A stretch of 64,000 nucleotides of DNA from DASTEQ01 sp040905185 (GCA_040905185.1 JBBDRZ010000001.1:434001-498000), one strand, 5' to 3'. Positions 32,313 through 40,418 are shown, counted from the stretch's first letter. Notes: a model not told the origin generated them from the letters alone. A program made the numbers and translations.

Positions 32313-33352
32313 GCCACCGCCGCCGCCCGGGCGGCATCGCCGTCCGCGTCGCCGGTCGACGCGATGAGGTGCACGTACGCGTCCTCGAGCGTCGGCTCAC
32401 GAGCCGCGATCTTCCCGATCCGGGTGTCGCCCAGGTGCTGGATCAGGCGCTGGGTGATCTCCGTCCCGCGCTCCGACTGGATGAGCAGGATCTGGGACTG
32501 CTCCTGATCCTCGGCGTTGACGGCAATCACGTCCGGATCGGCTCGCAGCCGCTCAACCGCATCCGGCGTGACCCCATAGGTCTCGATCTCGACGATCGTC
32601 CGATTGGCGATGACCGACTTCAGGTCGGCCGCCGTGCCCGCGGCGACGATCCGTCCGCCATTGATGACCGCGATCCGGTCGCAGAGCGCATCGGCCTCGA
32701 ACATGTAGTGGGTCGTCATCAACACGGTCTTGCCGGCCTCGACCAGGCTGGCGATCGTGCGGCGCAGCTCACGCGCGCCGACCGGGTCCAGCCCCAGTGA
32801 CGGCTCATCCAGGAACAGGACCGGCGGATCGTGGAGCAGGCCGCGGGCGATGTGGAGCCGCTGACGCATGCCGCGCGAGTAGCCCTCCACCTTTTCGCGT
32901 TCGCGCCCGGTGAGCCCCACCAGCTCGAGAAGGGCCTCGATCCGTGGCCTCTGGGCGGCCGGCTCGACGCCGTACAGCTCCGCGAAGAAGCGGAGGTTGT
33001 CGAGCCCGCTGATGCGGTCGTACAGGCCCCGCTCTCCGCCGAAGACGTAGCCGATCCGCTTGCGGACCTCGGTCGTGTTGCGCACCACGTCGAATCCCAT
33101 CACGCGCGCTGTTCCCGAGGTCGGCAGGAGCAGCGTGATCAGCATCTTGATGGTCGTCGTCTTGCCTGCCCCGTTGGGGCCCAGCAGCCCGAACAGCTCG
33201 CCAGCTCGGACCTCGAAGCTGATCCCACGCACCGCCTCGACTTCGATCGACCGGCGCCGAATGACGCCCAGGTGGGTCCGATACGTGCGGACCAGGTCCA
33301 GGGCCTCGATGGCGGGGGTGTCGGGCGATGACGGTGTTGACGCGGTCGTCAC
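32309..33352 (-). CDS. ABC transporter ATP-binding protein (DrrA-like)
   Basis: A 347-residue ABC ATPase. Walker A is GLLGPNGAGKTTT, the signature is YSRGMRQRLHIARGLL (SRGMR in place of LSGGQ), Walker B is VLFLDEPSLGLDP, and the H-loop is MTTHYMFEA. The C-terminal ~80 residues resemble the extra domain of DrrA-like exporters. It drives the two ABC-2 permeases encoded downstream. It overlaps the ureohydrolase stop by four bases, so the enzyme gene heads the operon. Confidence 0.92.
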   Translation of the reverse strand: MTTASTPSSPDTPAIEALDLVRTYRTHLGVIRRRSIEVEAVRGISFEVRAGELFGLLGPNGAGKTTTIKMLITLLLPTSGTARVMGFDVVRNTTEVRKRIGYVFGGERGLYDRISGLDNLRFFAELYGVEPAAQRPRIEALLELVGLTGREREKVEGYSRGMRQRLHIARGLLHDPPVLFLDEPSLGLDPVGARELRRTIASLVEAGKTVLMTTHYMFEADALCDRIAVINGGRIVAAGTAADLKSVIANRTIVEIETYGVTPDAVERLRADPDVIAVNAEDQEQSQILLIQSERGTEITQRLIQHLGDTRIGKIAAREPTLEDAYVHLIASTGDADGDAARAAAVA

Positions 33353-34260
33353 GGGATGGCCGAGAGTAGCCGAATCACCAGCCGAGCGGCGACAAGGGCC
33401 GAATAGCCGGACGGGTCGCGTTCAGGGACCAGCTCGGTGAATGCGGCACCCACCACGCGGCAGCGGGTTGCGGCGCCGAACACGAGGTCGCCGGCCTCGT
33501 CCCACGACAGGCCGCCGGGGAGCGGAGCGCTGACCGCCGGACAGAGGCTCGGATCCAGCCCGTCGAGGTCGAAGGCCAGGAAGACGGCGGCTCCCTCGGG
33601 GAGCTGCTCCAGGACCCATCCCACGCCCCGCGCCCGCAGCTCGCGGGCCGTGACCAGCAGTCCGCCCGCGGCCCGGGCATCCGCGACGTCGGCGGGACGG
33701 GCGCTGCCGACGCCCCGAAGGCCCACCTGGACTACGCGAGTCACGTGATTCATCTCGCTAGCCCGGCGCATGGGCGACGAGTAGCCTTCGGTCACGCCCG
33801 CCACGTCGTCGCGATAGTCGAGGTGGGCGTCGACCTGGAGGACGATCATCGGCTCCTGCCCGGCATATGCGCGGATGACGGGGATGGGGATGGAATCGTC
33901 CCCACCCAGGACGATCGGGGTTGCGCCCCGCTCGAGGAGCCCGCGGATGGTGGCTTCAGCCCGGGCCGCGTTGCCGGGCCCGTCAGCGGGATCGCCGGGA
34001 ACGTCACCGCAGTCCACGAGCCGGCCCGCGTTGGGAAGCATGGCCTGGCCGGTGTCGAAGTCGTGATGACCGATGAACCCGGCCAGCCGGGCCGAGCGGC
34101 GGCGGATGGCACCAGGCGCGTCCGCGCAGCCTGCCGTCGGGTCGCGGTTCGGGTACGGCGTGCCATGCGGTACGCCGAGTATCGCCAGGCCGCCCTGGAC
34201 CGCGGTTGGCTCGCGAGCGGGCAGGCCCAGGAACGTCGTGAATGATGCAGCGCCGCCCAT
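33349..34260 (-). CDS. arginase/agmatinase-family ureohydrolase
   Basis: A 303-residue ureohydrolase with two of the three metal motifs standard (VLQVDAHLDYRDD and FDLDGLDPSLCPAVSAPLPGG) and one altered: VLGGDDSIPI where most members have GGDHS, replacing a metal-ligand His by Asp. Substrate could be agmatine, guanidinobutyrate, guanidine or similar. ATG at 34272 is possible, but the TATGCT hexamer covering it ends 7 bases before ATG 34260, so I take 34260 (MGGAASFTTFLG). It heads an operon with an ABC exporter and is divergent from a nickel/cobalt permease. Confidence 0.9.
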   Translation of the reverse strand: MGGAASFTTFLGLPAREPTAVQGGLAILGVPHGTPYPNRDPTAGCADAPGAIRRRSARLAGFIGHHDFDTGQAMLPNAGRLVDCGDVPGDPADGPGNAARAEATIRGLLERGATPIVLGGDDSIPIPVIRAYAGQEPMIVLQVDAHLDYRDDVAGVTEGYSSPMRRASEMNHVTRVVQVGLRGVGSARPADVADARAAGGLLVTARELRARGVGWVLEQLPEGAAVFLAFDLDGLDPSLCPAVSAPLPGGLSWDEAGDLVFGAATRCRVVGAAFTELVPERDPSGYSALVAARLVIRLLSAIP

Positions 34261-34267
34261 GAAACGA

Positions 34268-34273
34268 AGCATA
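34268..34273 (-). promoter_or_regulatory. -10 hexamer TATGCT of the ureohydrolase gene
   Basis: TATGCT (minus strand) includes the alternative ATG at 34272 and ends 7 bases before ATG 34260. This decides the start in favour of 34260. Confidence 0.4.
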
Positions 34274-34288
34274 GGGGAGGGGCGTCGC

Positions 34289-34294
34289 TACAAT
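34289..34294 (+). promoter_or_regulatory. -10 hexamer TACAAT of the nickel/cobalt permease gene
   Basis: TACAAT lies 28 bases before the ATG at 34323; the expected short leader carries GAGAGG as ribosome-binding site. Confidence 0.4.
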
Positions 34295-34322
34295 TCGTGG
34301 TGGATCAGCGAGAGGAAAGCGG

Positions 34323-35105
34323 ATGACCGAGTTGCTGGCACTGGCGGGCTTCGGCTTCGTGCTCGGGATGCGCCACGCGACCGACGCCGATCACGTCATC
34401 GCGGTCACGACCATCCTGTCCCGCTCCCGGCGGTTCGCGCATTCCACCCTCATCGGCGCCCTGTGGGGCCTGGGACACACCATCACCGTGCTGGCGGTTG
34501 GGACGGTCATCATCGTGTTCGGGGTCGTCATCCCGCCGGCCATGGGCCTGGCCATGGAGCTGGCGGTCGCGGTCATGCTCATCCTGCTCGGGGTGCTCAG
34601 CCTGACCGGCACGCTGCGTGCCGTCACCGAGCGGCTGACCCCACCCGCGCCATTGCATGGGCACGACCACGAGCACCTGCATGCCCATGGCGACGACGGG
34701 CCCCATCCGCACGAGCACGCCCACCTCCACGGCCACGGAACCGATGCCGCCCTGGCCGGGTTGCGCGACCTGCGCGACACGTTCGGGTGGTACCAGCTCG
34801 GACGCCCGTTGGTGGTGGGCCTGATCCACGGCCTGGCGGGCAGTGCCGCGGTCGCGCTGCTGGTGCTGGCCACCATTGGCGACCGGGGCCAAGCGCTCGC
34901 CTACCTGGTCATCTTCTGTGCCGGAGTGGCAGCCGGGATGGCGGTGCTGACCACGGTCATCGGGCTGCCGTTCCTGGTCAGCCGGGCGCGATCGGAGCGC
35001 ATCAACCGTCTGCTGACGCTGGGGACGGGGGTCCTGTCGATCGCGTTCGGCTTATACCTGGGCTACCAGATCGGCTTTGTGGACGGGCTCTTCACGGGTG
35101 ACTAG
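34323..35105 (+). CDS. nickel/cobalt permease (NiCoT/UreH-like) with His-rich loop
   Basis: A 260-residue membrane protein with the nickel/cobalt transporter signature LGMRHATDADHVIAV in its first helix. A central cytoplasmic or external loop (residues ~108-142) is very His-rich (HGHDHEHLHAHGDD, then HPHEHAHLHGHG), fitting metal capture. A second motif, GLIHGLAGSAAVALL, matches the UreH-like branch. ATG at 34323 follows GAGAGG. It is transcribed away from the ureohydrolase gene, which suggests that metal supply and enzyme are linked. Confidence 0.88.
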   Translation: MTELLALAGFGFVLGMRHATDADHVIAVTTILSRSRRFAHSTLIGALWGLGHTITVLAVGTVIIVFGVVIPPAMGLAMELAVAVMLILLGVLSLTGTLRAVTERLTPPAPLHGHDHEHLHAHGDDGPHPHEHAHLHGHGTDAALAGLRDLRDTFGWYQLGRPLVVGLIHGLAGSAAVALLVLATIGDRGQALAYLVIFCAGVAAGMAVLTTVIGLPFLVSRARSERINRLLTLGTGVLSIAFGLYLGYQIGFVDGLFTGD

Positions 35106-35194
35106 CACTGGGAGCCCTCGTAGCAGAAATCCCGTGCGCGGGGCCCATCTCGAGACGGAAGATTCGCAGCACTGCTGGCTGTTGGAGTCGCCTG

Positions 35195-35692
35195 ATGGAT
35201 TGGTACCCGTGGATCGTTACCCTGCACGTGCTGGGAGCGTTCCTGTTTGTATTCGGCCATGGTGCCTCGGCCTTCGCGGCACTGCGCCTGCGCCGCGAGC
35301 GGGATCCGAACCGGATCGCGGCCATGCTGGAGGTTTCGACCGCCAGCATGTGGACCATGGGCATCGGCTGGATCGTGCTTCTGGCGGCCGGGATTGTGGC
35401 CACCTTCATCGCCGGGCTGTGGGGGAAGGCGTGGATCTGGGCGTCCCTCGTCATCTTCATCGTCCTGACCGGCTACATGACGCCGCGGGCGGGAGCGTGG
35501 ACGCGAGAAGTTCGCCACGCGATCGGAGTCAAGGCGCCGTACAGCGACAAAAAGGACGCGCCAGATCCCACTCCCGCCAGTCCAGAGGAGCTGGACCGCA
35601 TCCTCCGCTCCCCACGCATGTTCGAGGTCAGCGCAGTGGGCGGCATCGGGCTGACGGCCATCATCGGCCTGATGGTCCTGAAGCCGTTCTGA
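35195..35692 (+). CDS. four-TM membrane protein, DUF2269-like
   Basis: A 165-residue protein with four predicted TM helices (residues ~8-28, 52-75, 80-97, 145-163) and a hydrophilic loop between the third and fourth. The start WYPWIVTLHVLGAFLFVFGHG with an early His-Val-x-x-Ala motif resembles DUF2269 and related small haem-like membrane proteins, but I cannot fix a function. ATG at 35195 has GGAG about 10 bases upstream. The gap at 35106-35194 shows nothing else. Confidence 0.7.
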   Translation: MDWYPWIVTLHVLGAFLFVFGHGASAFAALRLRRERDPNRIAAMLEVSTASMWTMGIGWIVLLAAGIVATFIAGLWGKAWIWASLVIFIVLTGYMTPRAGAWTREVRHAIGVKAPYSDKKDAPDPTPASPEELDRILRSPRMFEVSAVGGIGLTAIIGLMVLKPF

Positions 35693-35705
35693 GAGGAGAC
35701 GTTCC

Positions 35706-36095
35706 GTGAGTGATCACGACAACCGAGCCATCCTGGAGCGAACGATGAACGCCATGTTCGGGGGCGACTACGAGACGGCGGCGGGGGCAATGGCGGAGGA
35801 CGCCGTCGTGGAGTGGCCGCAGTCCGGTGAGCGGATCGTCGGCCGCCAGGCGTGCCTGATGGTCTACAAGAACTACCCCGGCGGGTCCCCGACCTACCAG
35901 ATGCGCCGGATCAGCGGCGGGGGTGACGTGTTCGTGGTCGAAGCAACGGCCGACTATGGTGGCCAGAAGTCATACGCCACCAGCATCGTCGAGTTCCGAA
36001 ACGGCAAGATCGTCAGGCAGACCGACTACTGGTCGAGTCCGTTCGAGGCCCCGGGCTGGCGCACGCAATGGGTCGAGCGCATGGAACCGGTCTGA
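35706..36095 (+). CDS. SnoaL/NTF2-like protein
   Basis: A 129-residue NTF2-like fold protein of the SnoaL type: helical start (NRAILERTMNAMFGGDYETA), then EDAVVEWPQSGERIVGRQA and SIVEFRNGKIVRQTDYWS, which closes the cone-shaped sheet. Members act as small isomerases, hydrolases or binding proteins; no catalytic set can be assigned. GTG at 35706 is preceded by GAGAGGAG. Follows the previous gene by 13 bases. Confidence 0.85.
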   Translation: MSDHDNRAILERTMNAMFGGDYETAAGAMAEDAVVEWPQSGERIVGRQACLMVYKNYPGGSPTYQMRRISGGGDVFVVEATADYGGQKSYATSIVEFRNGKIVRQTDYWSSPFEAPGWRTQWVERMEPV

Positions 36096-36505
36096 CCGTC
36101 GCGCGCTGGTTTCGCTACGCGTATCTCGGGGCGCTGGTCCTCTTCCTGCTGGGCCTGGTCTTCCAGGTCTATCTGGTCGGACAGAGCTTGTTCGTCGACC
36201 CGCGGGACTGGGCGGCCCACTCCTCGTGGGGCTGGACGGTGGCCCACGGGCTGCCGCCGCTCATCCTCATCAGCGCGGCGTTTAGTCGGCTTGGCCGCCG
36301 GCGGTGGTACGTCCTCGCCGCATTGATTATCTCGACTGGCATCCACCCCTTCCTCGCCGGATTCCGCGACAGCAACCCATCGGTCGCGGTCTTACATCCG
36401 ATCAACGCCGTTCTGATGGTCGCGCTGACGGTGTGGCTCCTCCAGGACGCGTGGACCCTGGTACGCGTCCAGACGCCCGCGGCGCCGAGCGCGCCGCCGA
36501 CCTAG
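36068..36505 (+). CDS. DUF6220-like membrane protein
   Basis: A 145-residue, four-TM protein. YLGALVLFLLGLVFQVYLVG, then LFVDPRDWAAHSSWGW and LHPINAVLMVALTVWLL match the pattern of DUF6220 membrane proteins, where conserved His residues face the membrane core; the function is unknown. The ATG at 36068 overlaps the SnoaL-like gene by 28 bases. A later CTG at 36092 touching that stop would remove eight residues. Confidence 0.72.
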   Translation: MGRAHGTGLTVARWFRYAYLGALVLFLLGLVFQVYLVGQSLFVDPRDWAAHSSWGWTVAHGLPPLILISAAFSRLGRRRWYVLAALIISTGIHPFLAGFRDSNPSVAVLHPINAVLMVALTVWLLQDAWTLVRVQTPAAPSAPPT

Positions 36506-36522
36506 AAGCACCAGCGATCCAG

Positions 36523-36548
36523 GAGGTGACCGCCAGCCAGGGCACCTC
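36523..36548. terminator. weak hairpin between convergent genes
   Basis: GAGGTG and CACCTC pair across a 14-base loop between the stops of the DUF6220-like and HxlR genes. No T-tract follows, so it is a weak candidate. Confidence 0.25.
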
Positions 36549-36551
36549 GTT

Positions 36552-37001
36552 CTAGACGAACCTGAGGTCGCCTGCTTCCGAGGGCTCGACCGGTCGGTCG
36601 CACGTCGAGCAGTACCAGCGCGCCTCAACCGGCGTCCCGCACGCGGCGTGCCGAACTGGCTCGGCATCCGGCGCACTGCGGGACCCCCAGTCCGCGAGCA
36701 GCCGCAGCGCTCCCGCCAGCTCGAGCCCTTCGGCCGTCAGCTCATACGTGGCCCGGGGCGGCCGCTCCTCGTACTGACGTGACCGGAGGACGCGCTCCGA
36801 CTCGAGCCGACGGAGGCGATCGGTCAGGATATTGGGGGCGATACCGTCGAGGACCGCCCCCAGCTCGGTGAACCGTCGCGGGCCGTCGAGCAGGGCCTCG
36901 ATGAGGAGCAGGCTCCAGCGATCACCGACCCGCTCCAGGGCGGCGGCGAGGGGCGTATCGGCCATGGAGCGGATTATCCGCGAGCGTGCAGTTGCGTTCA
37001 C
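36552..37001 (-). CDS. HxlR-family transcriptional regulator
   Basis: A 149-residue winged-helix repressor or activator of the HxlR type: ALERVGDRWSLLLIEALLDGPRRF, LDGIAPNILTDRLRRLES and the wing YEERPPRATYELTAEG. The C-terminus has a small zinc-ribbon-like part (CGTPVEARWYCSTCDRP). GTG at 37001 lies 6 bases after TAGTAT, so it is probably leaderless; ATG at 36965 would drop 12 residues. A near-perfect palindrome sits just upstream of the -10, between this gene and the divergent protease gene, and is its likely operator. Confidence 0.92.
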   Translation of the reverse strand: MNATARSRIIRSMADTPLAAALERVGDRWSLLLIEALLDGPRRFTELGAVLDGIAPNILTDRLRRLESERVLRSRQYEERPPRATYELTAEGLELAGALRLLADWGSRSAPDAEPVRHAACGTPVEARWYCSTCDRPVEPSEAGDLRFV

Positions 37002-37007
37002 ACGGAC

Positions 37008-37013
37008 ATACTA
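37008..37013 (-). promoter_or_regulatory. -10 hexamer TAGTAT of the HxlR gene
   Basis: TAGTAT ends 6 bases before GTG 37001 and is part of the palindrome TACTAGTA (37009-37016), so it could also be read on the plus strand. Confidence 0.4.
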
Positions 37014-37036
37014 GTAACTTGCAGATTGCAAGTCAC
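37014..37036. promoter_or_regulatory. operator-like palindrome between HxlR and protease genes
   Basis: ACTTGCA-GAT-TGCAAGT (37017-37033) is a perfect inverted repeat, extended to GT...AC at 37014 and 37036 with one mismatch per arm. It occupies the -35 region of the HxlR promoter and lies 18 bases before the protease ATG. A dimeric winged-helix regulator binding here would control both genes. Confidence 0.6.
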
Positions 37037-37053
37037 TACAAGGATCCATCAGG

Positions 37054-37941
37054 ATGAACGCACTGGCAGAGATCGGAAAGGCAGTCATCCAGGTCGGTGA
37101 CCGGGTCGCCGGCTCCACGGTCGGGATCGGCAACCGCTGGCGCGGAGGGTCCGGCGTGGTTATCGGCAAGAACCAGGTGCTGACCAGCGCCCACAACCTC
37201 CATGGCGACGAGCCGGAGGTTTACTTCGCCGATGGGCGTCAGGCGCGTGCCCAGGTCCGAGGCGTGGATCAGGACGCGGACCTCGCCGTGCTCGAAGTGG
37301 ACACCGCCGACGCGCTGCCCATCGCCTGGGGCGACGGCGTGGAGCTCCAGATCGGTGCGCCCGTCATCGCACTGGCCAACCCCTCGGGTGGCGGCCGTCG
37401 GCTCACCCTGGGCTTCATTTCGAGCCTTGATCACGCCTTCCGCGGTCCGCGGGGACGCGAGATGGGGCAGTTGATCGAGCACACCGCGCCGCTCATGCCG
37501 GGATCGAGCGGCGGTCCGATCGTCGACGCCGAAGGGCGCGTGCTGGGCATCAACACCATCCGAATGGGAGGCGGCTTCTACGGCGCCATCGCGGCCGACA
37601 CGGCATTCCAGGACCGGATCCGAGGAATCGGGCGCGGGGAGGTCCGCAGCCACCGCCGGATCGGGATCGGCATCGCCCCTCCCTTCGTGGCGCGCCGCCT
37701 GCGGCGGGCAGTGGGCCTGCCGGCGCGGGACGGGCTGCTGGTCCGCGACGTCGAGGATGGGTCGCCGGCAGCGGCGGCCGGCATCCTGGAAGGCGACCTG
37801 ATCGTCGACGTCGGCGGCCGCCCCATCCGGGACGTGAACGACATGTTCGAGGCTGTCGAGTCGGCGGCGGACGGATCCGTTTCGCTGACCCTCGTCCGCG
37901 GCATCGAGGAACGGACCGTGGAGGTCACCCCCACGGCTTAG
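37054..37941 (+). CDS. HtrA/DegP-like serine protease with one PDZ domain
   Basis: A 295-residue trypsin-fold protease followed by a PDZ domain. The triad is complete: His in VLTSAHNLHG, Asp in DQDADLAVLEV, Ser in LMPGSSGGPIV. The PDZ domain (~residues 200-290) has GLLVRDVEDGSPAAAAGILEGD. No signal peptide or TM is present, so unlike DegP it would act in the cytoplasm. ATG at 37054 has AGG a few bases upstream. The divergent HxlR gene and the shared palindrome suggest regulation by that protein. Confidence 0.92.
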   Translation: MNALAEIGKAVIQVGDRVAGSTVGIGNRWRGGSGVVIGKNQVLTSAHNLHGDEPEVYFADGRQARAQVRGVDQDADLAVLEVDTADALPIAWGDGVELQIGAPVIALANPSGGGRRLTLGFISSLDHAFRGPRGREMGQLIEHTAPLMPGSSGGPIVDAEGRVLGINTIRMGGGFYGAIAADTAFQDRIRGIGRGEVRSHRRIGIGIAPPFVARRLRRAVGLPARDGLLVRDVEDGSPAAAAGILEGDLIVDVGGRPIRDVNDMFEAVESAADGSVSLTLVRGIEERTVEVTPTA

Positions 37942-37944
37942 ACT
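37939..37944 (+). promoter_or_regulatory. -10 hexamer TAGACT of the DUF2520-panC-panB operon
   Basis: TAGACT, overlapping the protease stop codon, ends 6 bases before GTG 37951. No Shine-Dalgarno is present. Confidence 0.45.
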
Positions 37945-37950
37945 CGGGCC

Positions 37951-38670
37951 GTGATCAGCTCGGTCCGGGTTATCGGCAGCGGCCGTGCCGGGACGGCAAT
38001 CGCCGGCCGGCTGCGAGCGACTGGTCTGCCGGTGACAACCGGCCGCGAACCGCTGGCCGACGCGGATCTGATCCTGTTGGCCGTGCCGGACGCCGCGATC
38101 GCCGAGGTCGCGCGCGAAGTGCCAATAGGGCCGTGGGTTGCTCACGTTTCGGGCGCCACCTCGGTGACGGCCCTGGCACCGCATGAACGCCGCTTCAGCC
38201 TCCATCCCCTGCAGACCCTGACCCTGGACCGCGGACCGGAACAGCTCGACGGCGCCTGGGCGGCACTGACCTTTGAGACCGATGAGGCTGGCCAGGTGGC
38301 GCACTGGCTGGCTGAGGAGCTCGGCCTGCACGCCTTCGTGCTGGCCGATGCCGACAAGCCTCTGTACCACGCTGGCGCGGCCATCGCGTCGAACTTCCTG
38401 GTCACCCTGTACCGGGTGGCCGCGCGGCTGCTGGTGGAAAGCGGCGCCCCACCCGAGGCGCTCGTCCCGCTCATGCGCCGCGTGATCGAGAACGGGTTCC
38501 AGCTCACCGGTCCCATCGCCCGCGGGGACTGGGCCACGGTCGATGCCCACCTGGCCGCCATCGGTGAGCGCGCAGCGGACGTCGGGCCGGTGTACCGGGC
38601 GCTGGCCGAGGCGACCCGGGCGGTGGCCACCGACCGGGCCGATCGAGCCACCGACCAAGCGAGCTCATGA
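37951..38670 (+). CDS. Rossmann-fold DUF2520 protein
   Basis: A 239-residue protein with an N-terminal NAD(P)-binding fold (VRVIGSGRAGTAIAGRL) and a C-terminal helical DUF2520 domain (HPLQTLTLDRGP, then ADKPLYHAGAAIASNFL). Such proteins often sit beside panB/panC and resemble 6-phosphogluconate- or ketopantoate-reductase-like dehydrogenases; a role as ketopantoate reductase here is possible since no panE is seen, but it is not shown. GTG start; stop overlaps panC by four bases. Confidence 0.85.
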   Translation: MISSVRVIGSGRAGTAIAGRLRATGLPVTTGREPLADADLILLAVPDAAIAEVAREVPIGPWVAHVSGATSVTALAPHERRFSLHPLQTLTLDRGPEQLDGAWAALTFETDEAGQVAHWLAEELGLHAFVLADADKPLYHAGAAIASNFLVTLYRVAARLLVESGAPPEALVPLMRRVIENGFQLTGPIARGDWATVDAHLAAIGERAADVGPVYRALAEATRAVATDRADRATDQASS

Positions 38671-39485
38671 ACCTGGCCCGCACCATCGCCGAGCTGGACG
38701 CCGCGCTGGCTGGCCTCGCGGACCGCGCGGATGCGGGACTGGTCCCCACCATGGGCGCCTTTCACGATGGGCACCGGTCGCTGTTCACCGCCGCCAGCCG
38801 GGAGTGCCGCATGGTGGTGGTGTCGCTGTTCGTCAACCCAGCCCAGTTCGGCCCCGGCGAAGACTTCGCGAGTTACCCACGAGACGAGGCACGCGATGCG
38901 GCCGTGGCCGAGGCGGCCGGGGTCGACGTCCTGTTCGTCCCCGGCCCGGACGAGATCTACCCGCCCGGCTTCGACACCTGGGTCGACCCGGGAGCCCGAG
39001 GCTTGGTCCTCGAGGGCGCGGTGCGGCCCGGCCATTTCCGGGGAGTGGCCACGGTGTGCCTCAAGCTGTTCCACCTGGTCCGCCCCCGCCGGGCGTACTT
39101 CGGGCGCAAGGACGCGCAGCAGGTGGCAGTCATCCGCGCCCTGCTCCACGATCTCGACCTCGCACCCCAGATCGAGCTACGAGTCCTCCCCACCGTGCGT
39201 GACGCGGACGGGCTGGCCCTCTCGTCGCGGAATGCCTACCTCTCCCCGGAGGAGCGGCAACGGGCCCTGGCCCTGCCCCGCGCGCTCCAGGCCGGGCTCG
39301 CGGCGCATCGGTCCGGTGGCGACGCGGCCGGCGAAGCGCGGGCGGCGCTCGTGGCAACGCCGGGCCTGGCGCTCGACTACGTCGCCGTGGCTGACCTCGA
39401 CGGACCTACCCTGGCGGCCGCGGTTCGGATCGGTACCACGCGGTTGATAGACAACGTCCTGCTGAGCGGCGAAGATGCCGGCTGA
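38667..39485 (+). CDS. panC: pantothenate synthetase
   Basis: PanC, 272 residues, condenses pantoate and beta-alanine with ATP to form pantothenate. The nucleotide-binding PTMGAFHDGHRSLF (HxGH), SLFVNPAQFGPGEDFASYPR, YFGRKDAQQVAVI and the KMSKS-like SSRNAYLSPEERQ are present. Length is normal. Four-base overlap with the DUF2520 gene and a 12-base gap to panB make a pantothenate operon. Confidence 0.97.
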   Translation: MNLARTIAELDAALAGLADRADAGLVPTMGAFHDGHRSLFTAASRECRMVVVSLFVNPAQFGPGEDFASYPRDEARDAAVAEAAGVDVLFVPGPDEIYPPGFDTWVDPGARGLVLEGAVRPGHFRGVATVCLKLFHLVRPRRAYFGRKDAQQVAVIRALLHDLDLAPQIELRVLPTVRDADGLALSSRNAYLSPEERQRALALPRALQAGLAAHRSGGDAAGEARAALVATPGLALDYVAVADLDGPTLAAAVRIGTTRLIDNVLLSGEDAG

Positions 39486-39497
39486 GGTGATCGACTC

Positions 39498-40418
39498 ATG
39501 ACGACCGAGACACCCGTCCTGCGCCCGCGCTTCACCCTGCCCGAGCTGGCGGCGATGAAGCCGCGCGGCGAACGGATCGTGATGGTCACCGCCTACGACG
39601 CCCCGGGCGCCCGCCTGGCCGACGAGGTCGGGATCGAGCTGATCCTGGTCGGCGACTCGGCGGCGATGGTGGTCCTGGGCCACGACTCGACCGTCCCGGC
39701 CACCGTGGACGAGATGGTCGTGCTGACCCGCGCGGCGCGGCGGGGTGCGCAGCGGGCCCTGCTGGTGGCGGACATGCCGTTCGGCTCGTTCCAGGTCTCG
39801 GACGCCGAGGCGATCACGAATGCGGTTCGCTTCGTCAAGGAGTCCGACGCCGATGCCGTCAAGCTGGAGGGCGGTGGCGCCTCGCTTTCACGGGTCCGGT
39901 CGATCGTGGGTGCCGGGATCCCGGTCATGGGCCACATCGGGCTGACGCCGCAGTCGGCAACCATGCTCGGCGGATACAAGGCGCAGGGCCGCACGGCCGC
40001 CAAGGCGCGAGCCCTGCTGGCCGACGCGCAGGCACTCCAGGACGCCGGCTGCTTCGCCATCGTGCTGGAGGCGGTCCCCGCACCGGTCGCCACCCGGATC
40101 AGCCAGGCGCTCCGCATCCCGACCATCGGGATTGGGGCCGGACCCGGCTGCGACGGCCAGGTGCTGGTCTGGCACGACCTGCTGGGGCTGACGGAGGGGC
40201 GCGCACCGCGCTTCGTCAAGCGCTATGCGCACCTGGCGGAGGACATTCGTCAGGCCCTGGCCGCCTATTCGGCGGACGTGCGGAGTGGTGCCTTCCCGGC
40301 CGAGGAGCACAGCTACGGCATTCCGGAAGAGGAGCTGGCGCTGTTCGAGTCCGAGCTGGACTCGGGGGTCCTGGTCCGGTCCGAGGACGCCCGCGGCTCA
40401 GGGAGCGACTGGCTCTAG
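39498..40418 (+). CDS. panB: 3-methyl-2-oxobutanoate hydroxymethyltransferase
   Basis: PanB, 306 residues, adds a hydroxymethyl group from methylene-THF to 2-oxoisovalerate to give ketopantoate. Family motifs are VGDSAAMVVLGHDSTVPAT, VKLEGGGASLSRV, GHIGLTPQSATMLGGYKAQGR cut here to the core GHIGLTPQ, and GIGAGPGCDGQVLVWHD. The C-terminus is about 30 residues longer than in E. coli, as is common in this group. Its stop shares CTAG with the convergent acetyltransferase gene. Confidence 0.97.
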   Translation: MTTETPVLRPRFTLPELAAMKPRGERIVMVTAYDAPGARLADEVGIELILVGDSAAMVVLGHDSTVPATVDEMVVLTRAARRGAQRALLVADMPFGSFQVSDAEAITNAVRFVKESDADAVKLEGGGASLSRVRSIVGAGIPVMGHIGLTPQSATMLGGYKAQGRTAAKARALLADAQALQDAGCFAIVLEAVPAPVATRISQALRIPTIGIGAGPGCDGQVLVWHDLLGLTEGRAPRFVKRYAHLAEDIRQALAAYSADVRSGAFPAEEHSYGIPEEELALFESELDSGVLVRSEDARGSGSDWL

